From the NCBI RefSeq assembly GCF_009377175.1, contig NZ_VJZD01000053.1:1-45358 (forward strand): a DNA stretch of 45,358 nt, written 5' to 3'. Below the pieces are notes generated by a model. The model was not told where the DNA came from and did no database searches. It was given only the letters and a program-made list of their open reading frames with translations. Shown piece after piece: positions 1 through 8,055 of this stretch. The stretch comes from Streptomyces adustus (GTDB lineage: Bacteria > Actinomycetota > Actinomycetes > Streptomycetales > Streptomycetaceae). Position 1 is the first letter of the stretch. Each line of letters opens with the position of its first letter. A program made the position numbers and the translations under genes.

Positions 1-220
1 GGCTCTCGCTGACAATGGGGGCGAGGCGTCCTTCGAGCACGTTCTTCGCGAACTCGTTCGGCACGGCGAGCAGGGCCGTGTCCGCCACCAGCGCGAGCGG
101 CTGGCAGCGCCGGATCCAGTGCTCGTCCTTGACCTCGACGCCCTGTCCGCGCCCCTCGCCCAGGAGTTGTTCGAGTACGCGTGGCCACACTGCGGCAAGA
201 TCGGCAGGTACGTCAGCCAC
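1..220 (-). CDS. dnaA: DnaA, chromosomal replication initiator (5' end only)
   Basis: Only the first 73 codons are inside the window; the gene runs leftward off the edge. The product begins [20 protein letters not shown] and continues with [20 protein letters not shown], which I recognise as domain I of Streptomyces DnaA, the part used for self-association and helicase contact. The ATPase and DNA-binding domains are outside. The start is a GTG at 220-218. The gene is divergent from rpmH, the usual arrangement beside the origin in actinobacteria. Two facing DnaA boxes at 359-379 lie upstream, consistent with DnaA controlling its own gene. Identification rests on this N-terminus and on the flanking gene order. 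Confidence 0.93.
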   Translation of the reverse strand, partial: MADVPADLAAVWPRVLEQLLGEGRGQGVEVKDEHWIRRCQPLALVADTALLAVPNEFAKNVLEGRLAPIVSES

Positions 221-598
221 AGGGCACGCTCTCTCACGGGGTCCCACGCGGTTGCGCTTGCGGGACGGATCGGGATTTCAAATCGGGTGGGGCAGGGGTC
301 AAGGGAACGAATCGGAGTTCAGCCACGGTAGTCAGGGCAGCGGGTGTGGTTCAAGTTGTTGTCCCCAGCCTGTGGATAGTGTCCCTCAGCAAGCGCCGGT
401 TTGACCGGATGGCGTAGCCCCGCGTACCGTAACCAGGTCGAGTTGTCGATGGCTGCTGCCGCCTGCCTCCGATGGGCACAGATCGCGTTTCGGTGATCGG
501 GAAGCGGTGCACTCGGGCGAAACGCGAGCTACTCGTGGGCGCACGGTGACAGCCAGGACGGCACCCCGCAACTACCGATTGACTTCTGGAGCCCCCGA
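221..598. promoter_or_regulatory. dnaA-rpmH divergent intergenic region
   Basis: This 378-base gap separates divergent dnaA and rpmH and holds no convincing gene. On the minus strand a TTGACC-like -35 hexamer at 302-297 may belong to a dnaA promoter, but I see no good -10. The facing DnaA boxes at 359-379 are the clearest element. A TTGACT at 579-584 is too close to the rpmH start to act as a -35 for it. TGGAG at 587-591 serves as the rpmH ribosome binding site. Confidence 0.6.
359..379. promoter_or_regulatory. Toe-to-toe DnaA box pair in dnaA upstream region
   Basis: TTGTCCCCA (359-367, plus strand) and CTATCCACA (minus strand, 379-371) face each other across three bases. The first has one mismatch to the TTGTCCACA consensus and the second is close to the TTATCCACA form. 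A facing pair with a 3-bp gap is, as I recall, the arrangement reported for the Streptomyces dnaA promoter, where DnaA represses its own transcription. Binding here is inferred. Confidence 0.7.
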
Positions 599-736
599 GT
601 GAGCAAGCGCACCTTCCAGCCGAACAACCGTCGTCGCGCCAAGACCCACGGCTTCCGCCTGCGGATGCGCACCCGTGCCGGTCGCGCGATCCTGGCGAAC
701 CGCCGCAGCAAGGGTCGCGCCAGCCTGTCCGCCTGA
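599..736 (+). CDS. rpmH: 50S ribosomal protein L34
   Basis: The 45-residue product [20 protein letters not shown] followed by an Arg/Lys-rich tail is a textbook bacterial L34, a small basic protein of the large ribosomal subunit that contacts 23S rRNA. The length is normal. The start is GTG with TGGAG about 7 bases upstream. It opens the conserved rpmH-rnpA-yidD-yidC-jag-rsmG run, with rnpA starting 19 bases after its stop, so the genes are very probably co-transcribed. It is too short to have shown up in a simple length-filtered ORF search; I read it directly from the sequence. Confidence 0.97.
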   Translation: MSKRTFQPNNRRRAKTHGFRLRMRTRAGRAILANRRSKGRASLSA

Positions 737-755
737 TTTCACAGGTCGTGACGTC

Positions 756-1127
756 GTGCTGCCTACCGAGCATCGGCTGAGGCGGCGCGAGGACTTCGCG
801 ACCGCAGTACGACGGGGTCGTCGGGCAGGACGCCCGCTCCTCGTCGTCCACCTTCGTAGCGGTGTCACGGACCCGCACGCGCCTGGGGAGAGCGCTCCCC
901 AGACGCGTGCGGGTTTCGTCGTGAGCAAGGCCGTGGGTGGCGCGGTCGTGCGCAACAAGGTGAAGCGCAGACTGCGCCATCTGATGCGGGACCGAGTCGC
1001 CCTGTTTCCCCCCGGTAGCCTGGTAGTCGTACGAGCGCTGCCCGAAGCGGGCGACGCCGACCATGCACAGCTGGCCCGAGACCTGGACGCCGCAGTTCAG
1101 CGGCTGCTGGGAGGGGGCGCGCGATGA
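756..1127 (+). CDS. rnpA: Ribonuclease P protein component
   Basis: The product is 123 residues, the usual length. It is the protein subunit that assists the RNase P RNA in removing the 5' leader of precursor tRNAs. It starts [20 protein letters not shown], typical of RnpA, and carries the family signature [12 protein letters not shown] around residues 66-77. I chose the GTG at 756 because homology begins exactly there; an in-frame start at 675 would overlap rpmH and add 27 unrelated residues. Its stop overlaps the yidD start by four bases (ATGA), so translation of the two is probably coupled. Confidence 0.95.
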   Translation: MLPTEHRLRRREDFATAVRRGRRAGRPLLVVHLRSGVTDPHAPGESAPQTRAGFVVSKAVGGAVVRNKVKRRLRHLMRDRVALFPPGSLVVVRALPEAGDADHAQLARDLDAAVQRLLGGGAR

Positions 1128-1489
1128 AGTACCCGCTGCTGGTTCTGATCAAGCTGTACCAGTGGACGATCAGTCCCTTGCTGGGACCGGTCTGCAAGTA
1201 CTACCCGTCGTGCTCCCACTACGGCTATACGGCCATCGACCGGCACGGCGCGATCAAGGGAACGGCACTCACCGCCTGGCGCATCCTGCGGTGCAACCCG
1301 TGGTCGCTCGGTGGCGTGGACCATGTTCCGCCGCGCAAGCGTCCGCGGTGGCACGAACTGCTGCGCGACGCATGGCGCGCACGCAAGGGCGGGACCTCCG
1401 CCGCCGAACCGGCCACCGAGGGACAGGGGACGTCCGACCGCCCCTCGAGCCCGGCCGCAGAGACCCCGTCCCATGTCCAAGGAGCATGA
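1124..1489 (+). CDS. yidD: Membrane protein insertion efficiency factor YidD
   Basis: The product is 121 residues. The N-terminal 75 match the YidD family: [20 protein letters not shown], then [11 protein letters not shown] and [15 protein letters not shown], with the three conserved cysteines and the amphipathic start. YidD is a small protein at the inner face of the membrane that helps YidC-dependent insertion. The last 45 residues are an Arg, Ala, Pro and Ser-rich tail with no recognisable fold, longer than in enterobacteria. It overlaps rnpA by four bases and yidC starts four bases after its stop, so all three are likely translated from one message. Confidence 0.94.
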   Translation: MKYPLLVLIKLYQWTISPLLGPVCKYYPSCSHYGYTAIDRHGAIKGTALTAWRILRCNPWSLGGVDHVPPRKRPRWHELLRDAWRARKGGTSAAEPATEGQGTSDRPSSPAAETPSHVQGA

Positions 1490-1492
1490 TTA

Positions 1493-2788
1493 GTGGACAC
1501 GATTGCCAGCCTCTTCAGCTTCATCACGACACCCGTTTCCTGGGTCATCGTCCAGTTCCACTCGGTGTACGGGAAGGTCTTCGGCCCCGACACGGGCTGG
1601 GCCTGGGGCCTGTCCATCGTGTCCCTGGTGATCCTGATCCGCATCTGCCTGATCCCGCTCTTCGTGAAGCAGATCAAGGCGACCCGGGCCATGCAGACGC
1701 TGCAGCCCGAGATGAAGAAGATCCAGGAGCGCTACAAGAACGACAAGCAGCGCCAGTCCGAAGAGATGATGAAGCTGTACAAGGAGACGGGTACCAACCC
1801 GCTCTCCTCGTGCCTTCCCATCCTGGCGCAGTCTCCGTTCTTCTTCGCGCTGTACCACGTGCTCAACGGCATCGCGACCGGCACGACGATCGGTGTGATC
1901 GACGAGCAGCTGCTCGCCAGCGCCCGTAAGGCGCACATCTTCGGCGCCCCGCTCGCCGCGAAGTTCACCGACAGCGCGGCCGCGGTCTCCCAGCTCGGCG
2001 CCGACATCACCAACGTCCGGGTCGTCACCGCGATCATGATCGTTCTGATGTCGGCCTCGCAGTTCTACACGCAGCGCCAGCTGATGACCAAGAACGTCGA
2101 CACGACGGTCAAGACGCCGTTCATGCAGCAGCAGAAGATGCTGATGTACGTCTTCCCGGTCATGTTCGCCGTCTTCGGTATCAACTTCCCGGTCGGTGTC
2201 CTCGTCTACTGGCTGACCACCAACGTGTGGACCATGGGCCAGCAGATGTACGTGATCCACAACAACCCGACCCCGGGTTCCAAGGCTCAGGCCGCGTACC
2301 TGGAGCGCCTGCACAAGCACGTCACGAACCACGGCAAGACCCGCAACCGCCGTGAGAAGGCCATCGTCAAGGCCATCGTGTCCAAGGGCCGCGACCGCAA
2401 CGAGTTCGAGCGGAAGTTCATCAACGGTCTGAGCAAGGCCGGTCTCGCGGCGCAGGCCGACGGCAACGTGGCCAAGGCCGAGAGCCAGGTCGCCCTCGAG
2501 ACCGAGGACGGCGTGTCGACGGCACCCGTGGCCAAGCGGCAGCAGCCCAAGCGCCAGACCAAGGCGCAGCGTCAGACCGGTACCGCGAAGCCGGCCGGTG
2601 AGACCGAGCAGCCCACGACGTCGCTGAGCAAGTCCGAGGACGAGCCGCAGGACGAGCCGCAGGACGCCAAGCCCGCTGCCGCGGCGAAGAACCCCGCCTC
2701 GAAGCCGGGTAACGGCAACAGCCGCAGCAGGGCCCAGTCCGGTCAGCGCAAGGGCCCGCAGCGCCCCAAGTCCCCGTCCAAGAAGTAA
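1493..2788 (+). CDS. yidC: Membrane protein insertase YidC
   Basis: The 431-residue product inserts proteins into the cytoplasmic membrane, alone or with SecYEG. The N-terminal hydrophobic segment is followed by the conserved core: [20 protein letters not shown], the coiled [20 protein letters not shown] loop, [20 protein letters not shown], then further membrane segments ([20 protein letters not shown]). The arginine that sits in the substrate groove is present in LIRICL. As in other actinobacteria, the large periplasmic P1 domain of E. coli YidC is absent. The last ~160 residues are hydrophilic, Lys, Gln, Pro and Ser rich, and probably disordered or ribosome-contacting. It starts with GTG four bases after yidD. 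Confidence 0.95.
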   Translation: MDTIASLFSFITTPVSWVIVQFHSVYGKVFGPDTGWAWGLSIVSLVILIRICLIPLFVKQIKATRAMQTLQPEMKKIQERYKNDKQRQSEEMMKLYKETGTNPLSSCLPILAQSPFFFALYHVLNGIATGTTIGVIDEQLLASARKAHIFGAPLAAKFTDSAAAVSQLGADITNVRVVTAIMIVLMSASQFYTQRQLMTKNVDTTVKTPFMQQQKMLMYVFPVMFAVFGINFPVGVLVYWLTTNVWTMGQQMYVIHNNPTPGSKAQAAYLERLHKHVTNHGKTRNRREKAIVKAIVSKGRDRNEFERKFINGLSKAGLAAQADGNVAKAESQVALETEDGVSTAPVAKRQQPKRQTKAQRQTGTAKPAGETEQPTTSLSKSEDEPQDEPQDAKPAAAAKNPASKPGNGNSRSRAQSGQRKGPQRPKSPSKK

Positions 2789-2803
2789 GAAGGAGCCCAT
2801 CCC

Positions 2804-3316
2804 GTGACGGAAGGCACCACCTCCGCCGCTGTCGAGGGTGCAGACACCCTGTCCCGCCTGGAGCAGGAGGGTGAGATCGCCGCGGACTACCTCGAGGGTC
2901 TGCTGGACATCGCTGATCTCGACGGCGACATCGACATGGACGTCGAGGCCGACCGCGCCTCGGTCTCGATCATCAGCGACGCAGGCGGCCGGGATCTTCA
3001 GAAGCTGGTCGGCCGCGACGGCGAGGTGCTCGAGGCTCTTCAGGAACTGACCCGCCTGGCCGTGAACCGGGAGACCGGGGACCGCAGCCGACTGATGCTG
3101 GACATCGCCGGCTACCGCGCGCAGAAGCGTGCCGAGCTCTCCGAGCTCGGGGCCAAGTCCGCGGCCGAGGCGAAGAGCACCGGTGAGCCGGTGAAGCTGA
3201 AGCCGATGACCCCGTTCGAGCGCAAGGTCGTGCACGACGCGGTCAAGGCGGCGGGCTTGCGCAGCGAGTCCGAGGGCGAGGAGCCGCAGCGGTTCGTCGT
3301 CGTACTGCCCAACTGA
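2804..3316 (+). CDS. jag: Jag/KhpB-type RNA-binding protein (KH and R3H domains)
   Basis: The 170-residue protein has an acidic N-terminus, a KH-type domain (GRDGEVLEALQELTRLAVNR at about 69-88) and a C-terminal R3H domain (MTPFERKVVHDAVKAAGL, with the Arg-x3-His pair). This is the Jag/KhpB/SpoIIIJ-associated family, cytoplasmic RNA-binding proteins linked to cell-shape and envelope control in Gram-positives. The gene follows yidC by 15 bases with an AAGGAG ribosome binding site and starts with GTG, the usual yidC-jag pair. The Jag-N domain of firmicute homologues is not recognisable, so this is the short actinobacterial form. Confidence 0.93.
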   Translation: MTEGTTSAAVEGADTLSRLEQEGEIAADYLEGLLDIADLDGDIDMDVEADRASVSIISDAGGRDLQKLVGRDGEVLEALQELTRLAVNRETGDRSRLMLDIAGYRAQKRAELSELGAKSAAEAKSTGEPVKLKPMTPFERKVVHDAVKAAGLRSESEGEEPQRFVVVLPN

Positions 3317-3335
3317 TTCGGTACGTACATCTCTC

Positions 3336-3364
3336 CGGCCCCGTCTGTTGCGCAGGCGGGGCCG
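3336..3364 (+). terminator. Hairpin between jag and rsmG
   Basis: CGGCCCCG at 3336-3343 pairs with CGGGGCCG at 3357-3364, extended by four inner pairs (one wobble) around a short loop. It lies 20 bases after the jag stop and is followed by ATCTTTGTC. It may end or attenuate the upstream transcript before rsmG. Confidence 0.6.
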
Positions 3365-3435
3365 ATCTTTGTCAGCCTGATGGTTCTGGTGGTCGGCGCT
3401 CGGAGCGCCGATGCGGTACGGAAGGACGGTCCCCC

Positions 3436-4152
3436 GTGACGGAGGCAGCGGAGCTCCCCTCCGCGCCCGAACAGGCGCGTGAGGTATTCGGCGATCGCTT
3501 CGATGATGCGGTCCGGTACGCCGAGCTCCTGGCTGAGGCAGGAGTCCAGCGTGGGCTGATCGGCCCACGGGAGGTGCCACGCCTGTGGGAGAGGCACCTG
3601 CTGAACTGTGCGGTGCTTTCCGAGGTCGTACCCGAGGGCGTGACGGTGTGCGACGTCGGTTCGGGCGCGGGTCTGCCCGGTATCCCGCTGGCGCTGGTAC
3701 GGGAGGACCTGAAGATCACCCTTCTGGAGCCCCTGCTGCGGCGTACGAACTTCCTGACCGAGGTGGTGGAACTCCTGGGGCTCGACCATGTGACCGTGGT
3801 CCGTGGTCGCGCGGAGGAGGTCATGGGCAAGGTTCAGCCGGTCCATGTCGTGACGGCCCGGGCCGTGGCTCCGCTCGACCGGCTGGCCACCTGGGGCATC
3901 CCGCTGCTGCGGCCGTACGGGGAGATGCTGGCGCTCAAGGGCGACACCGCGGAGGAGGAGCTCAAGAGCGCGGCGACCGCGCTGAGCAAGCTCGGCGCCG
4001 TGGAGACGTCCATCCTGCATGTGGGCGAGGGTGTGGTGGACCCGCTGTCCACGGTGGTCCGGGTCGAGGTCGGGGAAAGCCCCGGCGGCGTACGGTTCGC
4101 GGCGAAGCGTGCGAAGGCTGCCCGGACGAGCCGAACGCGGCGTCGCCGCTAG
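3436..4152 (+). CDS. rsmG: 16S rRNA (guanine527-N7)-methyltransferase RsmG
   Basis: The 238-residue enzyme uses S-adenosylmethionine to methylate N7 of G527 in 16S rRNA, in the streptomycin-binding region of the decoding site. The nucleotide-binding loop is VCDVGSGAGLPGIPLAL at about 72-88, followed by the GidB-type LLEPLLRRTNFLTEV and VTARAVAPL motifs. In Streptomyces, loss of this gene is known to give low-level streptomycin resistance. It starts with GTG and an AAGGA site upstream. The basic tail (RRTRRRR-like) is common in the genus. A 119-base gap with a hairpin separates it from jag, so it may have some independent expression. Confidence 0.95.
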   Translation: MTEAAELPSAPEQAREVFGDRFDDAVRYAELLAEAGVQRGLIGPREVPRLWERHLLNCAVLSEVVPEGVTVCDVGSGAGLPGIPLALVREDLKITLLEPLLRRTNFLTEVVELLGLDHVTVVRGRAEEVMGKVQPVHVVTARAVAPLDRLATWGIPLLRPYGEMLALKGDTAEEELKSAATALSKLGAVETSILHVGEGVVDPLSTVVRVEVGESPGGVRFAAKRAKAARTSRTRRRR

Positions 4153-4276
4153 TACTGACGTCCACTGTGATGAGTGTCTCTGATCCTTCGTGAGGGTGAG
4201 ACCTACTCCACACAAGCTTCCCCGTCTACGCGGCCCGGAGTGTCGCGAAGGCCCGGCCGCAACCGCTGTGCATCTT

Positions 4277-4290
4277 GTTTCACGTGAAAC
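4277..4290. other. parS (ParB-binding centromere site) upstream of parA
   Basis: An exact copy of the 14-bp palindrome GTTTCACGTGAAAC, flanked by one further complementary pair. It lies about 195 bases before the preferred parA start, where ParB binding could also affect parAB expression. Confidence 0.95.
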
Positions 4291-4421
4291 ATCGCTCCCT
4301 GCTGCACGGAATCATCGGCCGAAGCCACGCCGCAGCCCAACCTCGCGACCGTAAGCCTCTTGGATCCCGCAGCGAGGCCCCTGCCTCCAGGGCCGAGATG
4401 TCCCTCGCGGGGGGCACGGAG

Positions 4422-4448
4422 TTGTCCACAGAGGTGGATTTCTCCACA
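4422..4448 (+). promoter_or_regulatory. DnaA box pair in the parA leader
   Basis: TTGTCCACA at 4422-4430 is the exact Streptomyces DnaA-box consensus; TTCTCCACA at 4440-4448 differs at one base. They point the same way with starts 18 bases apart, and end 37 bases before the preferred parA start. DnaA could therefore act on parAB transcription or use the sites as extra binding capacity near the origin. Confidence 0.65.
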
Positions 4449-4484
4449 GAACCCCAGGGCTCACTGGTTCACGACCCCGAAGAC

Positions 4485-5558
4485 ATGGGAGGCTCTGTTC
4501 ATTGCGAGCTTGAAGTCGAGGAGAGTGAATCCTTGCGGTCCGACGCCAACATCGCGGGACCGATGACCGATCCGGTCCCCGGTCCCCGTACCGAGTCGAT
4601 GGGGGAGGATGTTTCACGTGAAACACCGCCCCCCATGGACGACACACCGATCGGTCGTGCTGCCCAATTGGCGGTGGAGGCGCTCGGCCGCGCCGGCGAG
4701 GGTCTGCCACGGCCCCACCAGACCCGTGTCATGGTCGTGGCCAACCAGAAGGGTGGCGTCGGCAAGACGACGACCACCGTCAACCTTGCCGCTTCCCTGG
4801 CCCTGCACGGTGGCCGTGTCCTCGTGATCGACCTCGACCCGCAGGGCAATGCATCCACTGCCCTGGGGATCGACCATCACGCAGAGGTCCCGTCCATCTA
4901 TGACGTCCTGGTCGACAGCAAGCCTCTGGCCGAGGTCGTCCAGCCCGTTCCGGATGTCGAGGGGCTCTTCTGTGCCCCCGCCACGATCGATCTCGCCGGT
5001 GCCGAGATCGAGCTCGTGTCCCTGGTGGCGCGCGAGAGCCGCCTTCAGCGGGCGATCCAGGCGTATGAGCAGCCGCTGGACTACATCCTCATCGACTGCC
5101 CGCCCTCGCTCGGTCTGCTGACGGTCAACGCGATGGTCGCGGGCCAAGAGGTCCTCATCCCGATCCAGTGCGAGTACTACGCGCTGGAAGGTCTGGGGCA
5201 GCTGCTGCGCAATGTCGACCTGGTACGGGGGCACCTCAACCCCGTCCTGCACGTGTCGACCATCCTGCTCACCATGTACGACGGCCGGACCCGCCTGGCG
5301 TCCCAGGTCGCGGAAGAGGTGCGCACCCACTTCGGTGAGGAGGTGCTGCGGACGAGCATTCCCCGCTCGGTCCGTATCTCCGAGGCGCCGAGCTATGGGC
5401 AGACGGTGCTGACCTACGATCCAGGATCGAGTGGTGCCCTCTCCTATCTTGAGGCGGCACGAGAAATCGCGCTGAGGGGTGTGGGCGTCCGGTACGACGC
5501 GACGCACGCCCACATCGGCGCTCCGAGCGACCCGAACATGGTGGAGGGGATCCAGTGA
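4485..5558 (+). CDS. parA: Chromosome-partitioning ATPase ParA
   Basis: The ParA/Soj ATPase moves ParB-parS complexes; in Streptomyces it works along the hyphal tip and during sporulation septation. The deviant Walker A box [20 protein letters not shown], the A' box [12 protein letters not shown] and Walker [11 protein letters not shown] are all present. I place the start at ATG 4485 ([17 protein letters not shown]), giving 357 residues. This matches my memory of streptomycete ParA, whereas the longer frame back to 4275 would translate a parS site. The N-terminal ~85 residues before the ATPase fold are acidic and low-complexity; a second parS (4611-4624) lies in them and encodes VSRET. The stop overlaps parB by four bases. 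Confidence 0.93.
   Translation: MGGSVHCELEVEESESLRSDANIAGPMTDPVPGPRTESMGEDVSRETPPPMDDTPIGRAAQLAVEALGRAGEGLPRPHQTRVMVVANQKGGVGKTTTTVNLAASLALHGGRVLVIDLDPQGNASTALGIDHHAEVPSIYDVLVDSKPLAEVVQPVPDVEGLFCAPATIDLAGAEIELVSLVARESRLQRAIQAYEQPLDYILIDCPPSLGLLTVNAMVAGQEVLIPIQCEYYALEGLGQLLRNVDLVRGHLNPVLHVSTILLTMYDGRTRLASQVAEEVRTHFGEEVLRTSIPRSVRISEAPSYGQTVLTYDPGSSGALSYLEAAREIALRGVGVRYDATHAHIGAPSDPNMVEGIQ
4611..4624. other. parS inside parA
   Basis: An exact GTTTCACGTGAAAC within the 5' part of parA, in the poorly conserved N-terminal extension. In the parA frame it is read as VSRET. Confidence 0.95.
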
Positions 5559-6667
5559 GTGAGCGACGGAGGGGGCTGGGCCGCGGGCTCGGCGCGCTGA
5601 TCCCTGCTGCGCCGACGGAGATGACACAGGCTCCGCCTGCCATAGGGGGAGCCGCAGCCGCGGCTTCCGGGCCGGCTCCGGTGCTGACCGCGGACCGCGG
5701 TGTGGCCGCGGCCAAGGTGGCCACGCTGCCGTCTGTTTCACGTGAAACAGACGATCTGCCGCTGAGCGGTTCCGCGGACACGCCCGCGCCTCCGGTGGGT
5801 GCACACTTCGCCGAGCTCCCACTCGACTTCATCACGCCGAACCCTCGGCAGCCGCGTGAGGTATTCGACGAGGACGCCCTTCAGGAGCTGATCACCTCCA
5901 TCAAGGAGGTCGGTCTCCTTCAGCCGGTCGTCGTGCGTCAGCTGGGTCCCGCGCGCTATGAGCTCATCATGGGCGAGCGGCGCTGGAGGGCCTGCCGCGA
6001 GGCGGGGCTTGAGGCGATCCCGGCGATCGTGCGGGCCACGGACGACGAAAAGCTTCTCCTGGACGCGCTCCTGGAGAACCTGCACCGGGCGCAGCTGAAT
6101 CCGCTGGAAGAGGCGGCGGCCTATGACCAGTTGCTGAAGGACTTCAACTGCACCCACGACCAGCTGGCTGACCGCATCGGCCGGTCCCGCCCTCAGGTCT
6201 CCAACACCCTGCGTCTACTCAAGCTCTCGCCGGCCGTCCAGCGCCGTGTGGCCGCCGGGGTGCTCTCCGCCGGACACGCCCGGGCACTGCTCTCGGTCGA
6301 CGACTCGGAGGAGCAGGACCGTCTGGCTCACCGGATCGTGGCCGAGGGTCTCTCGGTGCGCGCCGTCGAGGAGATCGTGACCCTCATGGGGTCGCGGCCG
6401 CAGACGGCACAGCGAGCCAAGGGACCGCGAGCCGGAGGGCGGGTCTCTCCCGCGCTGTCCGACCTCGCGACTCGTCTCTCGGACCGCTTCGAGACCAGGG
6501 TGAAGGTCGACCTGGGGCAGAAGAAGGGCAAGATCACCGTGGAGTTCGCCTCCATGGAGGATCTGGAGCGGATCCTGGGATCGCTCGCTCCGGGCGAGGG
6601 TCCGGTACTTCAGCAGGACCTTCAGGAGGACCTTCAGGAGAGCGAGTCCGCCGACTCGGAGGACTGA
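5555..6667 (+). CDS. parB: Chromosome-partitioning protein ParB
   Basis: The 370-residue CTPase clamp binds parS, spreads along the origin region and loads SMC. The ParB N-terminal domain includes [20 protein letters not shown] and the CTP-binding [12 protein letters not shown] motif near residue 140. The helix-turn-helix follows ([20 protein letters not shown]). The C-terminal dimerisation domain includes [17 protein letters not shown], then a short acidic tail with a repeated QEDLQE motif. The N-terminal ~85 residues are Ala and Pro rich and contain a parS at 5735-5748. It starts with GTG overlapping the parA stop, so the two are translationally coupled. The 13 exact parS sites in this window are its presumed targets. 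Confidence 0.95.
   Translation: MSERRRGLGRGLGALIPAAPTEMTQAPPAIGGAAAAASGPAPVLTADRGVAAAKVATLPSVSRETDDLPLSGSADTPAPPVGAHFAELPLDFITPNPRQPREVFDEDALQELITSIKEVGLLQPVVVRQLGPARYELIMGERRWRACREAGLEAIPAIVRATDDEKLLLDALLENLHRAQLNPLEEAAAYDQLLKDFNCTHDQLADRIGRSRPQVSNTLRLLKLSPAVQRRVAAGVLSAGHARALLSVDDSEEQDRLAHRIVAEGLSVRAVEEIVTLMGSRPQTAQRAKGPRAGGRVSPALSDLATRLSDRFETRVKVDLGQKKGKITVEFASMEDLERILGSLAPGEGPVLQQDLQEDLQESESADSED
5735..5748. other. parS inside parB
   Basis: An exact parS whose symmetry extends to a 24-bp perfect palindrome at 5730-5753. It lies in the low-complexity N-terminal part of parB and is read as VSRET. Confidence 0.95.
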
Positions 6668-6685
6668 GCCCGCATGGGCCAGCCA

Positions 6686-6726
6686 GAGCAGGTCGTGTCC
6701 GGTGTATGCCGGAACACGGCCTGCTC
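6686..6726 (+). terminator. Terminator after parB
   Basis: GAGCAGG at 6686-6692 opens a long stem that closes with CCTGCTC at 6720-6726. It has about 17 pairs with one wobble and one bulged base, a 6-base loop, and TTTG just after. It begins 19 bases past the parB stop and should end the rpmH-parB transcript. Confidence 0.8.
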
Positions 6727-6752
6727 TTTGCTTTCAGGCGGTATCGACGTAA

Positions 6753-6774
6753 TCGCATCGTGGATACGATGCGA
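6753..6774. promoter_or_regulatory. Inverted repeat upstream of the GNAT gene pair
   Basis: TCGCATCGT and ACGATGCGA form a perfect 9-bp inverted repeat around GGAT, 53 bases before the small ORF at 6828. It could be an operator or a leader hairpin; no cognate regulator is evident. Confidence 0.4.
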
Positions 6775-6827
6775 GGGGGTAAGACGCATTCACCTTTGGC
6801 AGCACCTCTGATGGGGAGGCCGGGGCC

Positions 6828-7085
6828 ATGCGAATGATGAGCCGGACCGGACTGGTGAGCGTGGCGCTCGGACTGGGCGCGGTAGGCGGGTTCGTCGGCA
6901 GCTTGCTCAGGGAACGGAACGTTCTGGCAGCCGCCCGCGAGGCCGCGGGCGAAGGAAGCGAGGAACAGCCTTCATGGGGCGTCGGCTCGTACCGCTCACG
7001 CTGGACAACGTTCAGGACCTTCCCCAGCGCTGTCGCTCGTGTGTCTTCTGGGAGCTGGATCCTGTCAGCGGTGAAGCCGCGCTGA
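6828..7085 (+). CDS. Candidate small hydrophobic protein overlapping the GNAT gene
   Basis: This 85-residue frame has a good ribosome binding site (GGGGAGG before ATG) and begins MRMMSRTGLVSVALGLGAVG, a single likely membrane segment, followed by an Arg and Glu-rich stretch. The first ~45 codons have the high third-position GC of real Streptomyces genes. The rest overlaps the following GNAT gene by 112 bases in another frame and looks like shadow translation. It may be a genuine small protein with an overlapping tail, or the 5' remnant of a longer version of the GNAT gene. I know no family for it. Confidence 0.35.
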   Translation: MRMMSRTGLVSVALGLGAVGGFVGSLLRERNVLAAAREAAGEGSEEQPSWGVGSYRSRWTTFRTFPSAVARVSSGSWILSAVKPR

Positions 7086-7591
7086 AGGCGGGTACACCCG
7101 CTATGGAGAAGGAAGCCTGGATCTCCGGGGTCCTCCTGGACTGGGGATCGTGCGGTCGGGTCGTCTACGTCGACGATGTGCCGGTGGGCTTCGTGGTCTA
7201 CGCGCCGCCCGCTTATGTGCCCCGCTCCACGGCCTTTCCCACAAGTCCCGCCTCGCCGGACGCCGTGCAGTTGATGACCGCCTTCATCATGCCGGGTTAC
7301 CAGGGGCAGGGGCTGGGCCGGGTGATGGTGCAGACGGTGGCCAAGGATCTGTTGCGTCGTGGCTTCAAGGCGATCGAAGCCTTCGGTGACGCCCGCTGGA
7401 AGGAGCCGGCCTGCGTGCTCCCTGCCGACCATCTGCTCGCCGTGGGCTTCAAGACGGTCCGCCCGCATCCCACGTATCCGCGACTGCGGCTGGAGCTGCG
7501 GACGACGCTCTCCTGGAAGGAAGACGTGGAGATGGCGCTGGACCGCTTGCTGGGAGCAGTGCAGAAGGAGCCGGCGCTGCGGCCGCTGTAG
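6974..7591 (+). CDS. GNAT-family N-acetyltransferase
   Basis: The 205-residue protein carries the GNAT fold. The acetyl-CoA pyrophosphate-binding motif is MPGYQGQGLGRVMVQTVAKD at about residues 98-117, preceded by the VVYVDDVPVGFVVYAPP strand pair. The N-terminal part has a CRSCVFWELDP motif that I recognise from a family of actinobacterial acetyltransferases found next to parB. The substrate is unknown. The start at ATG 6974 has GAGGAA eight bases before it. It faces trxA, with a terminator hairpin and a parS in between. A gene of this type next to parB is conserved in Streptomyces and mycobacteria. Confidence 0.85.
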   Translation: MGRRLVPLTLDNVQDLPQRCRSCVFWELDPVSGEAALKAGTPAMEKEAWISGVLLDWGSCGRVVYVDDVPVGFVVYAPPAYVPRSTAFPTSPASPDAVQLMTAFIMPGYQGQGLGRVMVQTVAKDLLRRGFKAIEAFGDARWKEPACVLPADHLLAVGFKTVRPHPTYPRLRLELRTTLSWKEDVEMALDRLLGAVQKEPALRPL

Positions 7592-7606
7592 CTACGGCCG
7601 ATATGA

Positions 7607-7638
7607 GAATGGGCCAACCCATCGGGGTTGGCCCATTC
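7607..7638. terminator. Bidirectional terminator between the GNAT gene and trxA
   Basis: A perfect 14-bp stem (GAATGGGCCAACCC with its complement) around the loop ATCG, in the 92-base gap between convergent genes. It is placed to stop transcription from both sides. The parS at 7641-7654 follows directly. Confidence 0.85.
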
Positions 7639-7640
7639 GT

Positions 7641-7654
7641 GTTTCACGTGAAAC
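7641..7654. other. parS between the GNAT gene and trxA
   Basis: An exact GTTTCACGTGAAAC two bases after the terminator hairpin, in a non-coding convergent gap. Confidence 0.95.
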
Positions 7655-7683
7655 ATGCGCCGTCGATGAGACGGCTTCGCACG

Positions 7684-8016
7684 CTACTCGGCGATGAAGT
7701 CCTCAAGGTCGCGGACGATCGCGGCCTTAGGCTTCGCGCCGACGATGGTCTTGGCGACCTCGCCGTTCTGGTAGACGTTCAGCGTCGGGATCGACATGAC
7801 GCCGTACTTGGCAGCCGTGTCCGGGTTCTCGTCGATGTTGAGCTTGACGACCTCGATCTTCTCGCCGTACTCGGCGGCGATCGCCTCGAGCGAGGGCGCG
7901 ATCTGGCGGCAGGGACCGCACCAGGCGGCCCAGAAGTCCACCAGGACGGGCTTGTCGCTCTTGAGGACGTCCTCATCGAAGGAGGCGTCAGTCACGTTCT
8001 TCAGAGTGCCGGCCAC
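7684..8016 (-). CDS. trxA: Thioredoxin
   Basis: The 110-residue cytoplasmic redox protein has the active site [14 protein letters not shown], with the WCGPC dithiol near residues 32-36, and the cis-proline loop MSIPTLNVY. It is a full-length classical thioredoxin that reduces protein disulfides and is itself reduced by the thioredoxin reductase encoded just upstream. It starts with GTG after an AAGGAG site, 39 bases downstream of trxB, so the two form a trxBA operon. The SigR-type promoter at 9094-9121 should drive both in response to disulfide stress. Confidence 0.97.
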   Translation of the reverse strand: MAGTLKNVTDASFDEDVLKSDKPVLVDFWAAWCGPCRQIAPSLEAIAAEYGEKIEVVKLNIDENPDTAAKYGVMSIPTLNVYQNGEVAKTIVGAKPKAAIVRDLEDFIAE

Positions 8017-8055
8017 AGCGGGCTCCTTACTGGTTATGCGTGGGGAGGATGGGGG

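Larger units (their letters stand above)
4153..4484 (+). promoter_or_regulatory. rsmG-parA spacer / parAB leader
   Basis: This 332-base stretch lies between rsmG and the preferred parA start. The parA reading frame stays open back to a TTG at 4275, but the translation there begins inside a parS site and shows no ParA homology. It contains one exact parS (4277-4290) and two DnaA boxes (4422-4430 and 4440-4448), so it is better read as a regulatory leader than as coding sequence. I see no clear -35/-10 pair. Confidence 0.6.

Noticed and set aside
221..598. oriC in the dnaA-rpmH gap
   Set aside because: Only two DnaA boxes are present. The many-box origin of Streptomyces lies between dnaA and dnaN, left of the window.
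1490..3580. Minus-strand frame of 696 codons over yidC and jag
   Set aside because: Antisense to well-conserved yidC and jag; Leu/Arg/Gly-rich shadow sequence.
4275..4484. N-terminal extension of ParA from TTG 4275 (begins MFHVKHRSLL)
   Set aside because: It starts inside a parS, and the short peptide FHVKH is only the translation of that palindrome. ParA similarity begins after 4485.
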